In this document: positions 35,092-43,548 of the stretch, piece by piece | How positions within the stretch are numbered: position 1 is the first letter of the stretch | Layout of the letters: each line of letters begins with the position of its first letter | From: Sphaerisporangium corydalis | GTDB lineage: Bacteria > Actinomycetota > Actinomycetes > Streptosporangiales > Streptosporangiaceae | NCBI RefSeq assembly: GCF_025506355.1 | Contig: NZ_JANZYP010000006.1 | Span: 162,708 to 226,707 of the forward strand | Direction of reading: 5' to 3' | DNA: 64,000 bases | Program-made: the position numbers and the translations under genes | The notes under the pieces: model-generated | What the model saw: the letters and a program-made list of their open reading frames with translations, nothing else | Database searches by the model: none | Told to the model about the DNA's origin: nothing

Positions 35092-36398
35092 CGACGCCTC
35101 CAGGCGAGCAGTGCGAACACACCCATGCAGATCCCTCCGGTGGCGGCCACGAGTCGATCGGGCGGGTCGAACACGGCCGCGAAGCCCACGGTCTCCATGA
35201 CCGCCATGACCGTGTAGACGGCGATCAGCCCGGTGCTCCGCACAGCGGACCCGTTCAAGATGGCGCCGAGCAGGGCCATGACCACCAGCGAAACGGCGAC
35301 CCAGCCGGCGAAATTACTGATCGGCACGCCCCGGTAGGGACCGGGAACGTCCCAGGTCCAAAGCCCGAGCCTGATCATCTGCGGATCGAGAAACAGATCC
35401 CACCCCACCAAAGCCCCCGCCCCCACCACAACCCGCCCAACATCCCCCACCCGCCCCCCAAAAACCCCCACCGCACCGACCCACCCCGAACCCCCACGAC
35501 GCAATCCCCCACCAGCCAGGCCGCGCGTGTTCCCACCGGCCATGCCCAGTCCTACGTGGCGCGTGTTCCCGTCGTCCGGACCCGGATTCACGTGAGGGGG
35601 GTTCCCGTGGGGGTGGCTCGGAGCCGGGTGGCGCGGGATTCCGTCGTCCAGGCTCGGATTTATGTGGTGGGGGTTCCCGTCAGCCAGGCCCGGATTCACA
35701 TGGTGACGGCTACCGCCGGTCAAGCTCGGATCTACGTGATGCGAGTCCCCGTCAGCCGGGCCCAGATTCACGTGGCGCGGATCTACGCGATCCTCATCCC
35801 CGCAGGCCCGGCTCTGACCCACGTGGTACGGGTCCCCGTCGGTCAGGTTCGGATCCACGTGCTGCGATTTCACGCAGGCCCGGCCTGGGAGGGCGGGGAG
35901 CGGGTCCACGTTCGCCCGGCCGGGGCCAGAGTGAGGCGGGTCGGGATCGGGGCGAGGCGGGCCGATCGCCATTCCCGCCACCGCGTGGGCGGCGAGACCC
36001 ATGCCGCCCCAGGCCAGGGCCACGATCACCGGCACCCCGCCGACCTGCGGCCACAGGATGTCCGTGTAGGCGTAACCGCCGAAAGGGAGGCCCGTCCTGA
36101 TGCCGACCCACTCCGCCGCGTACCCGGTGGCCGCGACGGCGCTGAACGCGGCGGCGGCCCGGGGAAAGCCGTGAGCAGCCGAAGCGAAGGCCACGGCGGC
36201 CGAGGCCAGCAGCAGGACCACAACGCTGGTGAGCTGTACGGCCTGCGGCCGCAGTCCCGAGATGACCTGCACGACGACCATGGCCGCCACGAAGGACGCG
36301 CCGGTCGCGATGAAGGCCACCCGCATGGCCGGCGCCCCCGCACCCCGGCCCCCGCTCACGTCACCGGCCGCGCGCCGATCCCTGATGGCCTCTTCCAC
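35079..36398 (-). CDS. cruF: CruF-like carotenoid hydratase with large repeat insertion
   Basis: A polytopic membrane protein of the DUF422/CruF family, which hydrates the psi-end of carotenoids to a tertiary alcohol. Conserved blocks: GYAAEWVGIRTGLPFGGYAY, ILWPQVGGVPVIVALAWGGM, VGWDLFLDPQMIRLGLWTW, and ISNFAGWVAVSLVVMALLG. Relatives are about 270-300 residues; this one has 439 because about 160 hydrophilic residues (roughly 148-310) sit between helices, built from 12-residue His/Asn/Pro/Gly/Asp units. The start may be GTG 36398 or ATG 36326. It is first in the minus-strand operon. Confidence 0.83.
   Translation of the reverse strand: MEEAIRDRRAAGDVSGGRGAGAPAMRVAFIATGASFVAAMVVVQVISGLRPQAVQLTSVVVLLLASAAVAFASAAHGFPRAAAAFSAVAATGYAAEWVGIRTGLPFGGYAYTDILWPQVGGVPVIVALAWGGMGLAAHAVAGMAIGPPRPDPDPPHSGPGRANVDPLPALPGRACVKSQHVDPNLTDGDPYHVGQSRACGDEDRVDPRHVNLGPADGDSHHVDPSLTGGSRHHVNPGLADGNPHHINPSLDDGIPRHPAPSHPHGNPPHVNPGPDDGNTRHVGLGMAGGNTRGLAGGGLRRGGSGWVGAVGVFGGRVGDVGRVVVGAGALVGWDLFLDPQMIRLGLWTWDVPGPYRGVPISNFAGWVAVSLVVMALLGAILNGSAVRSTGLIAVYTVMAVMETVGFAAVFDPPDRLVAATGGICMGVFALLAWRRRWQK
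35500..35960. repeat. 36-bp-period degenerate repeats inside cruF
   Basis: In frame, the units read HVNPGLADGNPH, HINPSLDDGIPR, HVDPSLTGGSRH, HVNPGPDDGNTR and similar. Divergence between copies suggests an older array than the 15-bp one nearby. Confidence 0.75.
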
Positions 36399-36859
36399 AA
36401 AGAGTCATTCGCAAAACACCCCCCACCAGATGCACCCCACCCCCAACCTCCCCCGCCAATCGGGACCCCCGGCCAACCGACCCCGCCCCGCTTCGTTCCA
36501 CCACGTCCTGCACCCCCACCCCGCTCCACCACCGCACCCGACGCGCCCGCCCCTCGCTCCACCACGTCTCGACCTGGTGCCCAGCTCCTCCGCGTGCCCG
36601 GCCAGCTCCTAGCTCCGGTTGGTGTATCGGTCGAAGGGCTGGGCGCGGGGTTTGTTGGGTTTGTCTTTGTTGAATTATCCCCTTTTATAGTGCTAAATAG
36701 TGGTTGCGCAGGCGGGATGGTAATGCGCTCGGCTGAATTTCAGGATTTCGTGGGACGTCCTGAATTAATGTGTTCGGGCGCGCCGGCTCAAGGCCGGTGT
36801 CATATCCGGATTCCGGCAATCCAGATATGTAGTGGCTTATCACGGTGCATAGGGGATGA
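36399..36859. promoter_or_regulatory. Divergent intergenic region, cruF / TIR-propeller gene
   Basis: 461 bp with no supported gene. The half nearest cruF is C-rich. The half nearest the TIR gene (36640-36860) is the most A+T-rich spot in the left 50 kb. TTGAAT (36671-36676), an 18-bp spacer and TAAATA (36695-36700) form a candidate rightward promoter. AGGGG precedes the ATG at 36860. Confidence 0.4.
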
Positions 36860-39800
36860 ATGGTCGTCGAAGGCGCGGAGGGGAAGAACCCGTCAACGGC
36901 CGAGGAAAAGAACCCCTCACTCGCGGAGGGGAAGAACCCGCCCATGAAGGGCGCGTTCGACGCGTTCATCTCCTACAGCCGGAAGCAGGACGGCCCGGTC
37001 GCCGAGGCGCTCCAACTCGAGATCCAGCGGTTCGGCGTCCCCTGGTACCGGCACCGGCCCGCCACCCCGTACTCCCCGCCGCGCGCCTCCCCAGCGCGGC
37101 AGTCGCTCCGGCCTTTACGGTTGTTCCGCGACCACGCCAACATCCCCGCCGGCCCGGACCTGTGGCTCACCATCGAGGAGGCCCTCCGGGCGGCCAGGTG
37201 GTTCATCCTGCTGGCCTCGCCCGCCTCCGCGCGATCGACCTGGGTACGGCGGGAGGTCGAATGGTGGCTGGCGAACCGCCCGCCCGGCCGCATCCTCATC
37301 GCCTGGACGGCCGGTGAGCTGAGCTGGCCCGACGGCGCCGACGACTTCGACTGGGACGTCACAGACGCGCTGCCCCCGGAACTGAGGGGGAAGTTCACGC
37401 GCGTGCCGCACTGGGTGGACCTGCGCGCCCTGCGACCGGCCACCAGTGACGACACCCGCCCGGGCGCCTCCGACGACATCCAGTCGGGCACCTCCGACGA
37501 CGTCCAGCCGGCCACCTCCGACGACACCCAGCCAGGCGCCGAGCAGACCGGTCCCGCCGTACGTCCCCCGAAACTGGAGCTCGGGGGCATCGTCGCCGAC
37601 CTCGCCGCGCCGATCCGCGGGCTGAGCAAGGACGAAATGATCGGCGCGCACATCCTGCAACGCCGCAGGACCTGGTGGACCGTACGGCTGGTGATCGCCG
37701 CGCTCACCGCCCTGGTCCTGGTCGCGTCCGGGACCGCCGCCTTCGCCTTCCAGCAACGCTCCGAGGCCGTCCGCCGAGGGGACACGGCGCTGGCGAACCA
37801 GATGGTCGCCGAAGCGCGCACGATCCAGGACACCCAGCCCGGGCTGGCACGCCAGGTCATCGTGGCCGCGAGCCGCATCGCCACCACCCCGGAGGTCACC
37901 GCCGCGCTGGCCGGGAACGGCGAGATCGCCCAGGAGATCCACGCCGACGTCGGTACCCTCGCCTACAGCGGGGACGGCCGGCTGCTGGCCCTGGCCAAGA
38001 GCGGCAGCATCGAGCGCAGGACCAAGACGCAGATCTTCCCCGCCGAGAACGGGCGTGTGGTCCTGTACGACGTGCCCAGTATGACGGTCGTGTCCGACCG
38101 GACCATGGGGCAGTTACCGATCGCCGCGGCCGCGTTCGGCTCCCCGTCCGGGCGGCTGCTGGCACTCGCGTACGGGCACGACATCCAGCTGTGGGACGTC
38201 GCCGACCCCCGGGCGCCGGTGGTCAGGGGCGTCCTCGTCGGTCACACCGCCGACGTCCTGTCGGTGGCCATCAGCCCCGACGGCCACACCGTCGCCGGCG
38301 CCGCGCAGGACGGCGCGTTGCGGCTCTGGGACATCACCGACCCGACGGCCCCCGCCCTGCTGTACGCCATCAACCTGCGCATCGGCCAGGTGGCCCGCTA
38401 CGCGCTGGCGTTCCGGCCGGGCACGAACATCCTGGGGATGATCCCGATCCGGCTGCGCGACATGCCCGAAGGCACCCCGGAGCTCGTGGCCCGGGCGGCC
38501 TCGGACGATCCGTCCCTCCTGTTGCTGTGGGACGTCACCGACCCCCGGTATCCCGGCGTGTCGATCGCGAAGGTCGGGCGGGTCGACTCGTTCGCGTTCG
38601 CCCCCGACGGCGGGCACCTGGTCACCTCCGGCGCGAAGAAGGTGCGGCTGTGGAACCTCGGCACGGACGGAAAGCCCACCGCGCCGAAGACCCTTCCCGT
38701 ACGCGACGCCACGACCGCGGTGCACCACGGCGTGTACGGAGCGAGAGGGCAGATCGCCGCCGTCGGGGACGATGGTTTCGTCCGGCTCTGGGATGCCTCC
38801 CGGCCGGGTGACCCCGCCCTGGTCGCGGAGCTCCCGGTCTCGGACTGGGACGCGGACAACGTCCGGGCGCTGGCCTTCGACCCGGGCGGGAACCGGCTCG
38901 CCCTGCTGAGCCCGGGCAGCGACGCCGGGCGGGACGGGTCGGGGGTCAAAGCCGGAACCTTCCGCGTCTGGAACGTCGCGGACGGCCGGGAACGACGGGC
39001 CATGGCGGCCGTGGACGGCAACCCGGTTCCGAGCCGGGACGGCCGACTGCTCGCTGATGTCGGCGACGGCCGCGTCCGGCTCTGGGACATCACCGACCCC
39101 ACGAACCCCCGGCCCCTCGCGGCCGTGGACGACGGCGGGATGACGGAATGGGTGGCGTTCAGCCCGAGCGGGAGATCGCTCGCCGTGGCCGGTGACGACG
39201 GGGTCCGCGTTTTGGACATCCGGGATCCGCGCGCGCCGAAACCGGTCGGCGTCTGGCACATCCAAGACCGGAGGGGGATATGCCGGGACACGGGGTATAC
39301 CGGGCTTCCCTGCAGGCTGGAGGTCACCACCGTCGCGTTCCGCGACGACCAGACGGTCGCGGTGGGCGACATGTCGGCACAGGTCACCTTCTTCGACACC
39401 ACCCGGCCCTCGGGCGGCGCGCCCGCGGGCGTGATCTTCACGGCCGGGTACGTGACAGACCTGGCGTTCCTGCCGGGCGGCGGCCGTCCCATCCTGGTGA
39501 CGGCCGGCCTGTTCTACTCCACCGAGGTGTGGGACACCTCCGACCTGGCCCACGGGCGCAGGCTGACCGCCGTCACCGGCCACACCTACCAACTGCAGGA
39601 CCTGGCCGTACGCCGGGACGGCGGGGTGCTCGCGACGGCGAGCCGCGACGGCACCGTACGGCTGTGGGCGATCGGGAAGGGCGGCGCGAGCCTCACCTCG
39701 GTCTCGGTACTGATCGACAGCGGCGACGTCAACGCCCTGGCGTTCAGCCCGAGCGGACGGCGGCTCGCCACGATCGGCCGCGACCGGACCATCCGGGTCT

Positions 39801-40084
39801 ACTCCGTCACCGACCCTGCCGCGCCTCGGCTCATGGCGATCATCCACGTCGGGACGAACGCCGCCACCTCGGTCGCCTTCCTCCATGACGACCACACCCT
39901 CGCCACCGCGACTAACTACAACAAGACCGACATCTGGGAACTGGACCCCGGCGAGAACGCCCGCATCCTCTGCACCGGCATCGGCCGCCCCATAACCCAA
40001 GCCCAATGGACCCACTACGCCCCCGCCCACCCTTACTCCCTCCCCTGCCCCCTCACCCAACCCCCTCCCCCCGCGTCCCCCTGA
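36860..40084 (+). CDS. TIR domain - transmembrane - WD40-like propeller protein
   Basis: 1074 residues. An N-terminal charged repeat (EGKNPS-like units) precedes the TIR domain, which starts KGAFDAFISYSRKQDGPVAE near residue 29 and includes RLFRDHANIPAGPDLW and STWVRREVEWWL. A linker with four 8-residue SDD repeats (about 194-225) leads to a single membrane helix (about 275-297). A long C-terminal propeller follows, with a dozen or so degenerate WD blades (RLWDITDPTAP, RLWDASRPGDP, RLWAIGKGG). TIR domains in bacteria either degrade NAD or mediate signalling. The propeller probably senses or scaffolds outside or along the membrane. A defence or stress-signalling role is possible, not shown. 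ATG 36860 has AGGGG 5 bases upstream; ATG 36944 is the alternative. Confidence 0.82.
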   Translation: MVVEGAEGKNPSTAEEKNPSLAEGKNPPMKGAFDAFISYSRKQDGPVAEALQLEIQRFGVPWYRHRPATPYSPPRASPARQSLRPLRLFRDHANIPAGPDLWLTIEEALRAARWFILLASPASARSTWVRREVEWWLANRPPGRILIAWTAGELSWPDGADDFDWDVTDALPPELRGKFTRVPHWVDLRALRPATSDDTRPGASDDIQSGTSDDVQPATSDDTQPGAEQTGPAVRPPKLELGGIVADLAAPIRGLSKDEMIGAHILQRRRTWWTVRLVIAALTALVLVASGTAAFAFQQRSEAVRRGDTALANQMVAEARTIQDTQPGLARQVIVAASRIATTPEVTAALAGNGEIAQEIHADVGTLAYSGDGRLLALAKSGSIERRTKTQIFPAENGRVVLYDVPSMTVVSDRTMGQLPIAAAAFGSPSGRLLALAYGHDIQLWDVADPRAPVVRGVLVGHTADVLSVAISPDGHTVAGAAQDGALRLWDITDPTAPALLYAINLRIGQVARYALAFRPGTNILGMIPIRLRDMPEGTPELVARAASDDPSLLLLWDVTDPRYPGVSIAKVGRVDSFAFAPDGGHLVTSGAKKVRLWNLGTDGKPTAPKTLPVRDATTAVHHGVYGARGQIAAVGDDGFVRLWDASRPGDPALVAELPVSDWDADNVRALAFDPGGNRLALLSPGSDAGRDGSGVKAGTFRVWNVADGRERRAMAAVDGNPVPSRDGRLLADVGDGRVRLWDITDPTNPRPLAAVDDGGMTEWVAFSPSGRSLAVAGDDGVRVLDIRDPRAPKPVGVWHIQDRRGICRDTGYTGLPCRLEVTTVAFRDDQTVAVGDMSAQVTFFDTTRPSGGAPAGVIFTAGYVTDLAFLPGGGRPILVTAGLFYSTEVWDTSDLAHGRRLTAVTGHTYQLQDLAVRRDGGVLATASRDGTVRLWAIGKGGASLTSVSVLIDSGDVNALAFSPSGRRLATIGRDRTIRVYSVTDPAAPRLMAIIHVGTNAATSVAFLHDDHTLATATNYNKTDIWELDPGENARILCTGIGRPITQAQWTHYAPAHPYSLPCPLTQPPPPASP
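37439..37534 (+). repeat. 24-bp tandem repeat in the TIR-TM linker
   Basis: Four in-frame 8-codon units reading ATSDDTRP, GASDDIQS, GTSDDVQP and ATSDDTQP. A separate three-copy 24-bp repeat (EGKNPSTA type) lies at 36878-36943 in the same gene. Confidence 0.85.
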
Positions 40085-40148
40085 CCCTCGCCCTGTCACC
40101 TCCCCGTCCTTTTCACTCGCGCAACCCGCTACCAGCGAAAGGCGATCC

Positions 40149-40985
40149 ATGCGACGTCCCCTCCGCCGATCCGGCACGGCGGTTCTGTTACCGGCGGCGA
40201 TGGTGCTGCTCGTGGTCACCGGGTGTGGTGGTGAGGTCGAAGGCGATGCCTCGGCCGCGTCCGGCGAGACGACGGCCACGTCCTCCGCGCCCGTCGAGCC
40301 CGCGTCCTCGACACTCGCCGGGACGCCACCGTCCCCGCCGATCGGGACCGTGTCGTCTCCGGCCGCAGGCGCGTCCTCGCCGTCCGTACCCCCTCCGCTG
40401 ACGCGTGACTGGACGCCCGACCTGACACGCGCCCAGCTGCGACGCGCGGCGGTGGCCGGGTCGACTCTCGGCCGGGGCTGGAGCGGGCCGAAGCCCATCA
40501 ACACTGATTTCGGAAATATCGATAACTTCATCCAGAATTGCCCCGGGCCAGCCAGATTTCACTCTCAATACGCGGAGACCAAGCCGCATCAGGGCATCGT
40601 TTTCCGCTACAAGCACGCGAACCCGGAAACGGTCGTGAATCAGGTCCAGCTCGCCGTCGGTGTGGACAGCGCCGCCCGCGCCACACAGTTCATCGAGACC
40701 ATGCGCGGAATACCCGCTTTGTGCCCGCAGGGCCGGGCTCTCGGCAAATATCCGTTCCGTCTCACCACCGGGCCGGCGCGCGGCCTGGGCGACGAGGACG
40801 TCACCCTGCACATGACGGTCTCCCTTCCCCACGGATACGACCCCCTCGAACTCGACACCGGTTTCACCCGGGTCGGCGGCCTGGTCATCCTGTTCTACGG
40901 CACCTCAGAACAGGTCTCCCGCTACCTCCCCCTCGCCCTGGCCTCCGCCCGATCAGCCCTGGCCGGCACCGTCCCCGGCGTCTAA
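40149..40985 (+). CDS. Secreted lipoprotein, sensor-domain-like
   Basis: 278 residues. The signal peptide ends in a consensus lipobox (VVTGC, Cys26). A Ser/Thr/Pro/Ala-rich linker of about 60 residues follows, then a globular domain from about 90 (TPDLTRAQLRRAAVAGSTLG) with FIQNCPGPARF and GIPALCPQGR, whose two Cys may pair. It resembles PknH-like or other extracellular sensor domains of actinomycetes, but the match is from memory of style, not a motif. It begins 64 bp after the TIR-propeller gene and may be co-transcribed. Confidence 0.7.
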   Translation: MRRPLRRSGTAVLLPAAMVLLVVTGCGGEVEGDASAASGETTATSSAPVEPASSTLAGTPPSPPIGTVSSPAAGASSPSVPPPLTRDWTPDLTRAQLRRAAVAGSTLGRGWSGPKPINTDFGNIDNFIQNCPGPARFHSQYAETKPHQGIVFRYKHANPETVVNQVQLAVGVDSAARATQFIETMRGIPALCPQGRALGKYPFRLTTGPARGLGDEDVTLHMTVSLPHGYDPLELDTGFTRVGGLVILFYGTSEQVSRYLPLALASARSALAGTVPGV

Positions 40986-41208
40986 CCCACCCCGCCCCCC
41001 AACCCCTTCAGCTGACCTCCGGTCGCCCCGGAGTCGTCCCTTCAGCCGACCACCGCAACCGTCCGCGTCCCCGTCCCTACCCGACGCCCCGGCCGCCCCA
41101 GACCGGCCCGCGCCCGGAGGGCTTCCTTTGTGCGGGCGTCGGCGCGTGCGGGTGTGTGGCGGGGACCCGCGCTTGTGCGGTGGGCTCGGGGTGGTGAATC
41201 TTCGTGGG

Positions 41209-41242
41209 GGCCGCACTAGCATTCGGGTGGATCAGTGCGGCC
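41209..41242. promoter_or_regulatory. Perfect 9-bp inverted repeat before the oxidase gene
   Basis: GGCCGCACT (41209-41217) and AGTGCGGCC (41234-41242), spacer 16, ending 15 bases before the ATG. It could be an operator or an mRNA hairpin near the ribosome-binding site. The gap 40986-41257 otherwise shows nothing notable. Confidence 0.45.
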
Positions 41243-41257
41243 AGGCCGAGGGGGATC

Positions 41258-42421
41258 ATGGGTTCGCTCGCCGACTTCCAGAACGAGATCTATCTGAACG
41301 GGCTCGGCGACGTGCTGCCGGAGCTGCCGACCGACCTGACCGCTCTGGAGCGCGCCGCCGAGGAGCGGATGACCCCGGCCGCGTTCGGTTACGTAGCGGG
41401 TTCGGCCGGGACCGAGTCGACCGCCCGCGCCAACCGCGACGCCCTCGAGCGCCGGCGCATCGTGCCCCGGATGCTCCGCGACGTGGCCGCACCCGACCTG
41501 TCGGTGGACCTCTTCGGGCAGACCCTGTCCTCCCCGGTATTGCTGGGCCCCATCGGGGTCCTGACGATCGTCCATCCCGAAGGGGAGCTGGCCGTCGCCC
41601 GCGCCGCCGCCGCGCTCGGGGTCCCCATGGTGCTGAGCTCCGCCGCCTCCCACCCGATCGAGGAGGTCGCCCGCGCGAACGCGGATGGCCCACGCTGGTT
41701 CCAGCTCTACTGGTCCAAGGACCGCGAGGTCGCGGCGAGCTTCCTGGCGCGCGCGAAGGCCGCCGGGTACACCGCGCTGGTCGTCACCCTGGACACCCAC
41801 ACCCTCGGCTGGCGCCCGCGCGACCTCGACCAGGCGTACCTGCCCTTCCTGCGTTCCATCGGCGTCGCGAACTACTTCAGCGACCCGGAGTTCCAGAAGG
41901 CGGTCGGCGGCCCGGTCGACGACTCCAACAGGACCGCCGCGCTGCTGCGCTGGGCCGCCAACTTCGGAGACCCGTCCCTGAGCTGGGACGACCTGCCGTT
42001 CCTGCGGGAGCACTGGGACGGCCCGATCGTGCTCAAGGGCATCCAGCACCCGGACGACGCGCGCCGGGCCGTCGACGCGGGCATGGACGGCGTCGTCGTG
42101 TCCAACCACGGTGGCCGTCAGGTCGACGGCGCGATCGGTTCGCTGGACGCCCTGCCCGGCGTCGCCGAGGCGGTGGGCGACCGCACCACGGTGCTGTTCG
42201 ACAGCGGGATCCGCACCGGTTCGGACGTGATCAAGGCGCTGTCCCTGGGTGCCCGGGCAGTCCTCCTTGCCCGCCCGTACGCGTACGGGCTCGCCCTCGC
42301 CGGCGAGGCGGGCGTGCGCCACGTGCTCCGCTGCCTGCTCGCCGACCTGGAGATCTCCATGACCCTCGCAGGCGCCTCCCGCCCCTCCGCCCTGACCCCG
42401 GCCCTGCTCACCCACCCCTGA
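41258..42421 (+). CDS. FMN-dependent alpha-hydroxy-acid oxidase / lactate 2-monooxygenase
   Basis: 387 residues from the ATG at 41258, which has GAGGGGGA upstream (longer in-frame starts lack a site). TIM-barrel flavoprotein of the LldD/GOX family: the N-terminal FGYVAGSAGTESTARAN, the central WFQLYWSKDREV, and the active-site signature VVSNHGGRQVDGA near residue 275 with the catalytic His are all visible. FDSGIRTGSDVIKALSLGAR binds the FMN phosphate. Length and the LGWRPRDLD segment resemble mycobacterial lactate 2-monooxygenase. It oxidises an L-2-hydroxy acid such as lactate; exact specificity is not readable. Confidence 0.9.
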   Translation: MGSLADFQNEIYLNGLGDVLPELPTDLTALERAAEERMTPAAFGYVAGSAGTESTARANRDALERRRIVPRMLRDVAAPDLSVDLFGQTLSSPVLLGPIGVLTIVHPEGELAVARAAAALGVPMVLSSAASHPIEEVARANADGPRWFQLYWSKDREVAASFLARAKAAGYTALVVTLDTHTLGWRPRDLDQAYLPFLRSIGVANYFSDPEFQKAVGGPVDDSNRTAALLRWAANFGDPSLSWDDLPFLREHWDGPIVLKGIQHPDDARRAVDAGMDGVVVSNHGGRQVDGAIGSLDALPGVAEAVGDRTTVLFDSGIRTGSDVIKALSLGARAVLLARPYAYGLALAGEAGVRHVLRCLLADLEISMTLAGASRPSALTPALLTHP

Positions 42422-42478
42422 CCACCGGACGATCCACCGGACGATCCACTGCAAGACCCTCTTGTTCATGGCCGCCTC

Positions 42479-42871
42479 TCAGCCAGGCCGTCGGGCGTCG
42501 TAGGCGGCGGTGGCGTGTTTGCCCGCGCGCATTCGCCAGGCCTGTTCCAGCAGCGCGCCGATCTCCGCCCAGTCGGGCTCGACGGCGTGCAACTCGACGC
42601 CGACCCACCCGCGCACGTAGGCAGGCCGGAAGTACCGGAGCAGGTCGGCGGCGACCAGCGTCTCCAGCTCACCGGGCGGCGCCTTAACGCACAGCGCGAG
42701 CCGCCCGTCCCCGTGGTGATCGATGAACACCCAGGCGAGGCGTTTGCCCCGTACCAGGAGCCCGATGTGACCATGCGCGTCCTCGGTGACCACACCGGGG
42801 AGACCAGCGACCAGCTCCTCCAGCCGCCCGCGCACCCGTTCGACATCCGCGTCCGTCCAACTGCCGACCAT
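42479..42871 (-). CDS. MmcQ/YjbR-family protein
   Basis: 130 residues. A start at ATG 42871 removes a short leader of the longer frame that lacks support. It has the YjbR-like pattern: a helical N-terminus (DVERVRGRLEELVAGLPGV), GLLVRGKRLAWVFIDHHGDG, LALCVKAPPGELETLV and a C-terminal ALLEQAWRMRAG helix. The family has a CyaY-like DNA-binding fold and unknown function. Confidence 0.8.
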   Translation of the reverse strand: MVGSWTDADVERVRGRLEELVAGLPGVVTEDAHGHIGLLVRGKRLAWVFIDHHGDGRLALCVKAPPGELETLVAADLLRYFRPAYVRGWVGVELHAVEPDWAEIGALLEQAWRMRAGKHATAAYDARRPG

Positions 42872-42999
42872 GGCTCGCAGCCTAGGACCCGGCACCGACA
42901 GTTTTCGCAGGTCATGATCACCAAAACACGCTGCGCAGGACCGGCCCCGGACCAGAGATCACCCTCCGCCGACGGGACCCCCACGGGCGGGTACGGAGG

Positions 43000-43512
43000 T
43001 CAGTCCGCTGCCAGCTCGGCCAAGGTGAGATGCCATGGAAAGCGGTCCGCGTAGTCGCCGTCCAGGTCGTCGGCGGTCGGGCCGGTGAGAACGCGGACCC
43101 CTTCCGCGCGCAACTGATCGACACTGCGGCGGTACGGGACGCGCGCGGCCAGCGCCGTGTTCATGAACGGCAGGACGACCACGGGGATGCCGAGCCCCGG
43201 GGCTTCGGCGAGCAGTCCCAGCGCATAGGTGTCGGCGATTCCGCAGGCGAACTTGTTGACGGTGTTGTACGTGGCCGGGGCGACGACGATGGCGTCCGCC
43301 CGCGGGGGTTTCGGCTCGCCGGGGTCGCGATACCTGCTGCGGACGGGCCGTCCGGTCGCCGCCTCCAGGGCGGGCACGTCGATGAACGCGAGCGCGGCCG
43401 GGGTGGCCACGAGCTGGACGACCCAGCCCTCCCCCTGGGCGAGCGCGACCAGCCGGCCGACGTCCCTGGCGGGCCCGGCGGCGCACACGATGACATAAAG
43501 GACTCCACGCAC
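43000..43512 (-). CDS. Flavoprotein of the HFCD/PPCDC-like family
   Basis: 170 residues; GTG with AGGAGTG upstream. The Rossmann-like fold begins VLYVIVCAAGPARDVGRLV. The flavin-binding motif reads IVVAPATYNTVNKFACGIAD near residue 76 and PFMNTALAARVPYRRSVDQL near 115, matching the PxMNxxMW-like loop region of HFCD flavoproteins. No phosphopantothenate synthase domain is present, so a decarboxylase or unknown FMN-dependent role remains possible. Confidence 0.85.
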   Translation of the reverse strand: MRGVLYVIVCAAGPARDVGRLVALAQGEGWVVQLVATPAALAFIDVPALEAATGRPVRSRYRDPGEPKPPRADAIVVAPATYNTVNKFACGIADTYALGLLAEAPGLGIPVVVLPFMNTALAARVPYRRSVDQLRAEGVRVLTGPTADDLDGDYADRFPWHLTLAELAAD

Positions 43513-43548
43513 CCGACCACTCCTAGAGACTCATGCGGCCGGGGCCGC

